From assembly GCA_039545355.1 (NCBI GenBank), contig BCJJ01000112.1, positions 1 through 16,823 of the forward strand: a stretch of DNA of 16,823 nucleotides, written 5' to 3'. The position numbers and the translations under genes were made by a program. Below are positions 1 to 8,405 of this stretch, piece after piece. Position 1 is the first letter of the stretch. Each line of letters begins with the position of its first letter. Source of the DNA: Trichosporon coremiiforme. Taxonomy: Eukaryota > Basidiomycota > Tremellomycetes > Trichosporonales > Trichosporonaceae. The notes under the pieces are model-generated. The model saw only the letters and a list, made by a program, of their open reading frames with translations. It did not search any database and had not been told where the DNA came from.

Positions 1-70
1 GGGTTTGCAGTTTATAGATTTCGTGGAGCGGTCATAGACCGCAGATGGGAGAGGAGGTTGTTATGGGCTT

Positions 71-1976
71 TTAGTGGGCCGCGGCCTGGGCAGCCTTGAG
101 GCACGCCTGGATCTGGGCACCGTTGCAGTTCTCGACGGTGAGAGGAGCCTTGTTGCCGCCCTTGTTAGCGGCGAGCTGACACTTGTCCATCTGAACGTAG
201 CACGACTGGTTCAGAGCGTCGATGAGGAAGTTGTAGCGCTGGCCAGACTGGCGGTAGAAGAAGCCCTCGGCAGTGACGGGGGGAGCGGCGATGCCACCAA
301 GAGCCTCGGTGAAGGTCTGCAGGTTGCCCTCAACGGCAGCGGCGGACGAGCTGGCGGGAGCAGCCGAGGTGGGGGCGGGCTCGGTGGCAGAGGAAGAGGT
401 GGGAGTGGCAGCAGCAGTCGACGAGGGGATGGGCTGGGTTTCGAGAACCTTGCTCGAAGGAGCCTGGGAGTAGGAGTACGCAGACGAAGCAACGGGGGAG
501 ACAGCAGGGGCGGAAGCAGACGACTGGACGGGAGCAGCAGTCTCGATGGGGGCAGCAGACTCAATGGGGGCAGCAGACTCGATAGGAGCAGCAGACTCGA
601 TGGGGCCAGCGGACTCGACCGGGGCAATGGTCTCGACGGGGGCGGCAGACGACTGAGGGGCAGCAGAGGACTGGGCAACACTGGAGGTCTTGGCGGGAGC
701 AGTGGACGAGGCGGCAGTAGTCTTGACGGGGGCAGCGTTGGCACCGGGGAGGTAGGGCTTGATAGCCTTGAGGAAGATTTCGTTGTCGCTGCCGTCGGCG
801 TTGGGGGTGAGCGAGAGCTCGTAGTTGGGATAGGGCTGGAAGCTACCGGCCGACCAGGCGGTGAAGCCAACGATCTGCTCCTCGTTGTCGGCGATGTACT
901 TCATGGTCTGAGGAAGGTAGTTGAGGCACGACGAGGTAACGGCACCGCCAACCTCGGTGACAATGGCACGGCGGCCCTGCTGCTTAAGGTAAGCAACGAG
1001 GGGCTCGAGCATGTCGAGACCGTTGTTGGTGCACTCGTGCGAGGTACCAGAGCCGTCGCCGTCGATGTACTTGTGAACATCGAGGAGGAGCTTGTCGACA
1101 CCACCAGCGGGGTCGGTAACCTCAAGGATGGGCGCGTTGGCACCCGAAGCCCAGACCTTGGCGTTGTCCCACGAGTTGCCGGGGATGATGATGGTCTGCG
1201 AGGTGGCGCCAGCCTCACGAATGGCGTTAACGGCCGCCTGAATAGTCTTAGCCAGGACATTGGTGTCCTGGTCGTGGGGCTCGTTCATGATGCCTGAAGT
1301 CAGCTCGACTCACGGTTCTCGCAGCTCACCGAACATGACCTTGTCGTTGTCAGCGTACTTGGCCGCGAGGAGCGACCAAAGACGGGCAAAGTCAGCATTG
1401 CTGGGGCCGTCGACACCAATGACGCCCGAGTTCCAGCGGCCGTAGTTGTGGATGTCGATGATGGCGTAGGCACCCTTGGCAGTGACAGCCTGGACGAGCT
1501 TGTCGTACTGGGCGAAGAAAGCCGCGTCAAGCGACTTCGACGAGCTGTCGTTGTTGACGAGGTACTGCCAGCCAACAGGGAGACGGATACTGCGATGGTC
1601 AGGTTTCGCGGTTCGCCAGTGCACCTACATGTTGGAACCGGCCTCGACAAAGTGCGAGATCTGCTCAGTACCAGGGCAGTAGCTGTCTTGTTAGTTACCG
1701 GTGCGCTCGATCATAGCCACAACTGATCTATGGTGAAACAACGAACCTGGTGCCTGACCAACCCCAGACGTTGACGCCAAACTCGCATCCCTGCCGGTCA
1801 GTGCTCTTGTTTCAGAAGAAAGGTGGCCTCGTTCCTATCGGGGGTGCGCCGGAAGCACGGCTACTCACAGCGATGTTGACACCTCCGAGACGGGGCAGGG
1901 AGCGCTTGTTAAGAGAGATAGGGGCCGCAACGGCGGAGCCGAGCAGGGCGAGGACAGAGAGGAGAGCGAACTTCAT
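71..1976 (-). CDS. Secreted GH5 (subfamily 5-like) endo-beta-1,4-glucanase, five exons
   Basis: Cleaves internal beta-1,4-glucan bonds outside the cell. Exons on the minus strand: 1976-1869, 1790-1747, 1682-1629, 1589-1330 and 1293-71, joining in frame to 562 residues. Introns are 78, 64, 39 and 36 nt. The start at 1976 gives a signal peptide (MKFALLSVLALLGSAVA, then AP), followed by a Kex2-like KR at 24-25. The catalytic domain spans about 30-340 and has the GH5_5 signatures LGGVNIAGCEFG, IRLPVGWQYLVNN (70-82), DIHNYGRWN, MNEPHD with acid/base Glu160, and VTEVGG with nucleophile Glu269. It resembles Trichoderma EGII in order and spacing. A Ser/Pro/Ala linker (about 340-478) with six-residue repeats leads to an 84-residue C-terminal domain with four Cys (520, 527, 545, 553), which I do not recognise as a known cellulose-binding module. 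Family is secure. The donor of intron 2 (GTTCGT) is the weakest splice call. Confidence 0.93.
527..643 (-). repeat. 18-nt (six-residue) tandem repeats encoding the cellulase linker
   Basis: About six degenerate 18-nt units coding for A-P-[IV]-E-[ST]-A in the linker between the GH5 domain and the C-terminal cysteine domain. Copies differ mainly at synonymous sites and at I/V and S/T. Such proline/alanine/serine spacers are usual in fungal secreted hydrolases. Copy number may vary between strains. Confidence 0.8.
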
Positions 1977-3919
1977 TCTGATTGTGATTGATTGTTCTGG
2001 TAAACCCAAGAGGTAGGAGGAAAGGGAGTGTTAATGCGAGTAGGTGAGGGGGAGGCTTGAGAAAAGAGTGTGAGCTGTACGGTAACCAGACCGGAGCAGA
2101 TGCTAGAGTTGAAGAGAGAGAGAAGGTGAGGAGGATGAGGAAACTGTGGTGAGCAACGGTGGTCAGTCTTATATACGTTCATCAACACCTCGACAGTCGA
2201 CGAGTGCAACTTGAGAACGGGCCGATTATGTGCCCGGTGCACAGAGGCTTGGAACGCTCCGATCTTCTGACAGCCTCTGCGACGCGATGGAAGGTCGTTG
2301 CGACAGTTGCGACGAGCAATATGTGACTGCGGTCGGTACCACTCATCTAGGGACAAAGGAGGCGGTTGTGAAGTTCTCAGGCCTTTCGGACTGATTCCAG
2401 GCTGGGCGTATCCTGTCCGATGCGTCAGAGGCCGCGTTGACTCCGATGCCTCCGTCCAGTCGGGTTCCAGACGTTAGAGATAAGTAGCCAAGTCGGTCTA
2501 TGGGACGTGCATCGGGCGAGCGACGTGCTGGCCGATGGAGGTCGCCCGTTCGCGTCGTGGCGTCAGACATGTTGAGCGCCTCCGTATTGAACTGCCCAGT
2601 CGGGTGGCACAGTCAACCGCCCCCTGTCCCGGCAGCGCCCGGTCTTCTGCGGTGACTTGAAAGACCGCAACTCACATCACAGCGACAGGTACTGGCGGCC
2701 CAACAGATGTCAGTGCCAAGGATGGTCTGTGAAGAAAGCACCAAGTGCACGGGTCCATGTAGTATGCAATGGACGAAAATGCAGGGAGTGTGACTGATTA
2801 GGAGGAAGGGATGTCAACTGGTGGGTGCGAGTCGGCTATCAAACAGGCGTACCGATGACGTGCGGCCGCCGGTTTCGCGGTCGCTGGGTTTGTTGGCGTG
2901 CGTTGTCAACGTCAACTGATGACGCACGAATTTTGTTGTCTTCCCCGCATCTGCTCATCTCGCCGTCCATCCGTCTTTTCTTGCATTCCCTCACGGTTAA
3001 TACAACGCGTTCATCGGCAGAGTAATCCGCTCCCAGACTGACGTCCAGAGATGGGTCGATAATCGCTCCCTCCCAACAGCAAACTGCGAGCTAAGCCCGC
3101 CCTCCTCACCGGTCTAGAATTGGCAGAGCACAGTCTTGAAAACCAGCTTGGCAGCTGGTGCTCTCGGCGATATCATCACACTTGAACGAGTCAGGGGTTG
3201 GCCACGAGTGGGGACTGAGTCTTGGACCACGACCCGTCGCGTACAAACTAACGGACGGAGAGCAGGTTCATCATCGGCTGATAACGAGTCTCAGTGTTAC
3301 CTCCCTCCTCCGCGAGGAAGGTCGCTCACGCTGGCCGGTGCACCAGTTTGACCGTCTTGAACGATACGAACAGATCAGATCGACCGAGTCTCTTCCAAAT
3401 AACTGATATGCTTGTGCTGGCGCCCACTTTCATCCCTGCGCCCTACCTGTGACAGTCAGCCGAAAGCCACCACTAAGGCTGCCCCACCATTCCTGCACGG
3501 AGCATCGACGCGGTCCGAGGCCAAGGCTCGAGAGGGGGCTTGTGAGCTCGAGCCTCAGTCCTCACTCAATGCCACCGGACGCTCGGTCGCTGCAACGTCT
3601 CTCCCAACAGGACGTCCGCGGTGCGGAGTATGAAAGCGCTCTTGCCTCCTCTTTGCACTTCTAGTGATCGTCTTGGCAATCCAGACCACGTAACGCAGCG
3701 CGCAGTGCAGGTGCGATAAGCCGGTTCCCATCGCCAGTGCCAGTGTTCCGCTGTGATCCGCTCCTTTACCCCGACCTCAACCGCATCCCCGCGACCTGTG
3801 ACCTCGACCAGTGAACTCGACCGTGTGTGTGACCTCTGCCCGACCCGGAAGCTCTCCGTATCGCACTCGTTCAACAGAGGTACGGTCCCCTCGTAGCCTA
3901 CAGGCAAGTCGCGCCCAAG
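1977..3919. other. Divergent intergenic region, GH5 cellulase / alpha-beta hydrolase
   Basis: About 1.9 kb between two divergent start codons. The left part holds the cellulase leader and TATA box. The right part (about 3650-3919) is CT/GA-rich leader of the hydrolase gene. Short open frames exist at 2343-2570, 2825-3025, 3136-3406 and 3412-3664. None shows a recognisable domain, a convincing chain of introns or a good start context. I see no tRNA, transposon end or long repeat. Confidence 0.6.
2169..2175 (-). promoter_or_regulatory. TATA box of the GH5 cellulase gene
   Basis: TATATAA on the minus strand, about 195 bases upstream of the ATG at 1976. The stretch between them is CT-rich on the minus strand (including a run of CT dinucleotides near 2115-2125), as in many fungal leaders. 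Position and composition support this as the core promoter. No activator site was identified with confidence. Confidence 0.55.
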
Positions 3920-5249
3920 ATGTACGCGCGCCTCCCCAACTGGCTGCATCGGCTGTTCGACCTGCTCGGGCGGCCGTTTGTGAATCTCGTTGTCCTCCCC
4001 TCGACCTTCTTCTACCACTCGGCTCGCTACGTGCTGCGCTCGTACCCCCGGACGCTCGGGTGCCCCCACCTCTCGTACTGGACCTACATCAAGACCAACC
4101 TCGCCCGCGTCCACTCGGGATGGAGCAAAGGCAACTGGGTCAACTACGCCGACCCCGATGAAGGCAAAATACTCCCCTCACCCTATGCCAATCTCTGTGA
4201 TATTGAGAAGCTCCTCGTGCCGGCCGCGAGCGCGCCGCGCGTCGGCGTCGCAGCCGTCGGTATCGTCCCCTCTGTTCCTGTCCCCGGTTTCATGCTCCGC
4301 AAGAAGAAGCTCTTCGGCCAGCCGGTAAGCTCCTCGTTCACTAAACCTAGCTGACACGCAGCCCAGTGGTCTGTTCGAGCGCGCCAAGCGCGGAGAGCGG
4401 ATCCTGTACTATCTCGTTGGCGGCGGGTTCGCTGGCGGGCACCCGCTGGACTCGCACCTCGTCTGGTCCATGGCGCAGATCACCAACGACCGCATCTTCA
4501 GTGAGCTAACGTCCTCCATGCAAGCTGACACCTTCAGCCGTAAACTACCGCAAGTCGCTGGACAAGAGCAGCGCCTTCCCCGCCTCTCTCCTCGACGCGC
4601 TGGCCGGATACCAGTATCTCCTGTTGCTCGGCTTTGAGCCGAAGAACATCATGCTCTGCGGCGACTCGGCGGGCGCTAACGCCTGCCTCGCCCTGGCCCG
4701 ATACCTTGACGCGCTGACTGATGCCGGCCACCATATCGGCCAGGTCGGCGCGCTGTGCCTACTCTGCGTGAGTTACTCGGACACGGACTAACTGACATTC
4801 AGCCCTGGGCGGACATGACCTGCTCCTTCCCCTCGTACAAGCGCAACTGCTGCACTGTGAGCTAGTCTGTCGATGTGAGCTGACGCCAGGACGTGGTCCA
4901 CGACCTGCGCACAGTGTACATCCCCTCGCACACGCGCCACTCGTCCCCGGACTCGCTGTACTTCTCGCCCGCGCTCGCGGCGGAGAATGACGAGCACTTC
5001 CACCGTCTCGCCGAGGGCAAGACGCGCGTCTACGTGCTGACGTACACGACCGAGCGGCTGTATGACGAAGCTGTCGCGCTGGCTGACGCGCTCGAGAAGG
5101 CCGGCGTGCAGGTCACGAAGCGCGAGATTGCCGGCGGCACGCACCGCGACTTCCTCCAAATGGATCGCAAGCCGGCGCACCAGGGGTGGAGCTGGCCCAT
5201 TGTTGCGGTCGACTTCCAGCACTTCTGGCTCGCTTGGAGGAACATGTAA
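3920..5249 (+). CDS. Alpha/beta-hydrolase, HSL-like esterase / steryl-acetyl-hydrolase type, five exons
   Basis: Probably hydrolyses small esters such as acetylated sterols or lipids. Exons 3920-4324, 4362-4500, 4538-4767, 4803-4856 and 4890-5249 join in frame to 395 residues. Introns are 37, 37, 35 and 33 nt, each GT(G/A)AG..CTGAC..CAG. The N-terminus (about 10-40) is hydrophobic and may associate with a membrane. The nucleophile elbow is GDSAGAN with Ser225. The catalytic His is in GGTHRDF (His361). The acid is in the TTERLYDE segment, where Glu331 takes the place of the usual Asp. The oxyanion motif normally HGGG reads VGGG at 154-157. The start is the first ATG after a pyrimidine-rich leader, and no earlier in-frame ATG extends it. 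Family secure, substrate inferred only. The gene converges on mS35, 159 bases away. Confidence 0.88.
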
Positions 5250-5408
5250 ATGTCCTGTAGGAATCGTAGAGAATGCAATACCTGTTGGTCTTGGCGTTCG
5301 CGTCGGTTTTTGCACACTCGGCTCCTGTGGTCAATCGTCAGTTGTGAGATGGAGATGAGGCTCCTGAGACACTGATCGGTACAAGAATGCCATGCTATGC
5401 TTAAATGT

Positions 5409-6561
5409 CTACTGCTTCCTCCTGGTCGGCTTGGTCTGGGACTCGAGCAGAGCTTTCTCCTGCTGCTTGGGCGTGAGCCAGTCGATGGGGAATCCCTTAA
5501 CGCCTCCGACACGGTGGGGGTTGCGCTTGAGGGCCTCAATGGTGATGCCGCGGTCGCGGGTTCCTCCGTTGCGCTTCTTAGCGCGCATGAGCATGTAGCG
5601 CGGGTCCTCGTGGACATCCTTCGGCAGGGGCGAGTTCTTGTCGTTGGCGGCCTCGACGAGACGCTCGAGCATGTCCGACGCAGACTTGCGGTTCATGCGC
5701 ATCGTTGCGTACGTCTCCTCCGAGATCTTGACGTAGCCCTCGATTCCGACACCCTCGGTCGCCTGCTGCAGCTCCATCCGTCCCGGCCAGCCGGGGGTCC
5801 ATCGCGGTCCGGCGAGGACCTTGAAGCGGCGGAGAGCGTCGGCGCCCTCGAGAGGGAGCGCGGAAAGAGGAGCGATAACAACAGCCTTCTGCTGGAGGGG
5901 CGAGTCGGGATCGGAGAGGTCGATCGTGCGCTGGACGCGGATCTGGCCCTTGGGCAGCTTGAAGGGCTTGGCCTCGGCCTGGGCTGGAGCGTTAGCGTCA
6001 CTATCTCGACGGATCCTCTCCCTTCTGCTCTTCTCGGCGAGACAAGATGCACAATTGTTATCCCGTCCTTCGACTGTCCACCCCCGATTTCCCGACAGCA
6101 GCACACTCACCCTGCAACGCCGGCCGGTCGAGCTCAGCCTTGCTCATGAGCGAGCGCATCTCCTCCATCTGCTGGACACGGAGGAATCCAGCCGACGACG
6201 GCTCATCCCACCCGTAGTCGGGCATCTCAGCAAGGTCCCAAGGGTTACGCTTGGGGTAGACGGGGTACGGGGCGTTGTAGCTCTTCTGCTGGTCGGCAAC
6301 GAGGGTCTTGCGCTCCATCTTGCACTGCTCGCGGACGCGCTCCTGCAGGTTCAGTTTCCGCTCGAGCTCGCGGTCCTCGAACGAGACCTCGCGCTTCTTG
6401 GCCGGCTTCGGCGCCTTCTCGGACTTCTTGTCGGCGGCGGCCATGGCGGGCTTGTCGGAGGAAGACGAGGCGTCGGTCGACTCGAAGCGGGCGGCCTGTG
6501 TCGGAACGGCGACGCGGCGCACAGCGAGCGCGCTGCGCGCACTGCGGGAGAGGAGGCTCAT
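5409..6561 (-). CDS. RSM24: Mitochondrial small ribosomal subunit protein mS35 (Rsm24 family), two exons
   Basis: Structural protein of the mitochondrial 37S ribosomal subunit, needed for mitochondrial translation. Exons 6561-6111 and 5983-5409 give 341 residues. The intron (6110-5984, 127 nt) has GTGAGT, a CTAAC branch site and CAG. The N-terminus is an Arg/Ser/Ala-rich import presequence, with likely processing around Arg25-Phe26. Residues 36-85 are charged and Lys-rich. The conserved core lies in exon 2: the VLAGPRW motif at about 206-212, then VKISEETYATMRMNRKSASD, a variant of the family pattern, and a basic C-terminus ending TRRKQ. Assignment rests on this core and the presequence. The symbol follows the yeast orthologue. 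An in-frame alternative acceptor at 6074 would add 30 residues. Confidence 0.8.
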
Positions 6562-7044
6562 GGTGTGTCTAGGTGGTGAGGACGATGCCGAGCGGACCGT
6601 TTTTGACGAGACCAGTAGTGGACATGGACTTTTTCGGTGCATCTCGCGAGCCGCGCGCCTTTTGCTTCCGCTCGGCAGGCACACAATCTTCTCTCCGAGC
6701 CTAACTCGACCTCCACCGCTGACCATTGTTTTTCGAAACCTCCGCAGACATCTTCCGCTTAGGCGAGCATAGTTGCTGAGGTATAAGAATTATGCATGCA
6801 TATCGCTGCCGATGCTACTATGCTATTGTGGATAGTACTGACTACAGACATGTCTGTCTCTGGATCTACACGGTTGTAGAGTTACAACACTTGATTATGA
6901 TAGCTGATACGTCGTGACCACGTGGTGATTCGAGAGATGTGACCTGGGACACTGGGAAAAGCGGGATGAGGGGGTCGTTTGGATGTCGCTGATGGGTGTG
7001 GGTCGACAAATGATGAGATGCTGGGTATAGCCTGGTTGGGGTCG
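6562..7044. other. Intergenic spacer upstream of mS35, downstream of the GPI-type gene
   Basis: Holds the mS35 promoter (right after 6561) and the 3' end of the upstream minus-strand gene. The middle (6770-6900) is noticeably AT-richer than the rest of the window. It contains a perfect 14-base palindrome at 6844-6857 (ACAGACATGTCTGT) and a small hairpin at 6873-6888 (GTTGTA / TACAAC, loop of four). Without a T-run these are not convincing terminators. No gene seen. Confidence 0.5.
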
Positions 7045-7482
7045 CTAGAGGGTAGCGGCGATAGCCATGGCAACGGAGAGGACGAGTCCGAGCCGCGTTG
7101 TTGCTCTTGCGGCACCGTTAACCGATTTCTTATGGATTGGGTAAACGGTGCAGGAGTACAGATTCGACTGTGACTCTTTGACGCACTCCTTCCAGTCCTC
7201 GACGTGCTTTGGGTCGAACATGAGGCAATTGTTCTTCTCGCACAGATAGTCGCCCTGGTTCTCGAAACAGCATGCCTGGATCTCGGAAATGTCAGGCTCC
7301 TCCGTCTCCTCACTCGTCTGCAGCGCGTACGTCGCTGAGCATAGCGTGAAGTTGTTTTTCGGATCGAGGTCGCGCCCTTGCACGCCGACATAAACTGAGG
7401 CTGAGCAGTTGCCGTCCGACACCCAGACCGAGGGGTGGCTGCTGTTGCTGGGGCCAGGCATCGATAGGAAGGTTGCGCTCAT
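7045..7482 (-). CDS. Small Cys-rich, probably GPI-anchored surface protein, function unknown
   Basis: A 145-residue frame from the first ATG downstream of a TATA box. It has eight cysteines in the middle part (including a CC pair and CEKNNC), three N-glycosylation sequons (NSS, NCS, NFT) and a C-terminus SVNGAARATTRLGLVLSVAMAIAATL-like in pattern: a small-residue omega region, then a hydrophobic tail with no residues after it, typical of GPI-anchor signals. These point to a cell-surface protein. However, the predicted start gives no signal peptide, so the 5' end is doubtful. A signal-like hydrophobic stretch lies just upstream in another frame (about 7515-7560). No family recognised. Conserved cysteines and sequons make random occurrence unlikely. 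Confidence 0.6.
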   Translation of the reverse strand: MSATFLSMPGPSNSSHPSVWVSDGNCSASVYVGVQGRDLDPKNNFTLCSATYALQTSEETEEPDISEIQACCFENQGDYLCEKNNCLMFDPKHVEDWKECVKESQSNLYSCTVYPIHKKSVNGAARATTRLGLVLSVAMAIAATL

Positions 7483-8405
7483 CGTGGGGCAGTGCCGCAA
7501 GGTCGCTCAGTCGCAGGGGCCGCGAGTACCGCAGCCAGAGAGACCGCGATGACGGTATGCGACGAGGGGGGCGGAAGTTGTCGGCGGCGCGAGGATGCAA
7601 GTGGTGAGTTTGCGGCGACTGTAGGTCTGTATATACCGGAATGCATGCCCTCTTTATCCTTCTGCTGCAGCGTATCGAGGGAAAGAAGGGGAAGGGAGCA
7701 CAGAAGGGCCGACGACGACTGCCAAGCCTTGAGCATCTTGGGCACCTTGGGCGAGCCTTGTACGACCGCAGGATGTCGCAGGGCACGGCGCTGTGCCAAG
7801 CCTTGGGTGATCGGTCCACGCCCAGGGCTGCCTCCACCACAGATTCTACCATACACCGCGCCTGGTGTGTGTGCCAAGTTGCCGAGCGGCCAAGCTTCGC
7901 TGCAGCCATCCAAGCACCGTAAGGACTGCTGCTCGCCCTCACCGTCACCCCTGTCACCACCGCTCCGTTCGTCAAGGAGCACGCGGTGCCCTTCACTGGT
8001 GCCACTTGCTCTGCGCTCGGAGCCACGCCAAGCGCCAGCGGCGGTTAAGACGTCTCGGCGACAGCCGAACCCACTGATGCAGTGAGGCTCGCACAACCCC
8101 ATGCTCCACCTGTCCAAACCGCTAGCAACGAGATCGATTCAGCCAAGAGTGTAACGAGGTACGCAGTCTGGAATGCGGAGCAAAATCTATGCATAGATTC
8201 CTTTGTCTTGATGTCAATTGTCTCGCTTCCTCCCTCCTTGAGGACAACAGTCGAGATCCCACGTGGCCTTCTGCACGTGACTGGCGTCATGTAAAGGCGG
8301 AGGCTATTTTTCTGAACTTCGGCGCTCACTACGGCTCGCTGAAGTTATTGCGCGGGCTGCTCAAATCTGTCGCGCTGAGCTGAACGACATCACAACAAAG
8401 CAAAC
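7483..8405. other. Divergent intergenic region, surface-protein gene / UTP12
   Basis: Contains the leader and TATA box of the minus-strand gene on the left and the UTP12 promoter on the right. An E-box-like CACGTG lies at 8274-8279, about 130 bases before the UTP12 ATG. Open frames on both strands across 7490-8120 overlap each other, have no domain and look like GC-rich chance frames. No RNA gene seen. Confidence 0.5.
7630..7635 (-). promoter_or_regulatory. TATA box of the small surface-protein gene
   Basis: TATATA on the minus strand, about 150 bases upstream of the ATG at 7482. It overlaps the region just after an ATG at 7646, which argues that the 7646 ATG is upstream of the transcription start and not used. 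Confidence 0.45.

Noticed and set aside
74..1297. Long open frame (407 codons) on the plus strand opposite the cellulase
   Set aside because: It mirrors the last cellulase exon. Its Gly/Arg/Ser/Leu-rich composition is what antisense of a GC-rich coding exon gives, and no domain is present.
3136..3664. Overlapping short frames that might be a small gene
   Set aside because: No domain, no good start context, no consensus intron chain. Frames overlap each other in different registers.
7721..7806. Repeated CCAAGCCTTG at about 7721 and 7797
   Set aside because: Only a 10-base match within a GC-rich spacer, with no further copies or flanking structure. Consistent with chance.
7866..7925. tRNA-like D-arm sequence (GTTGCCGAGCGGCCAAG)
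   Set aside because: Resembles the start of a Ser/Leu tRNA, but no T arm (GGTTCGAATCC type) or acceptor pairing follows within reach.
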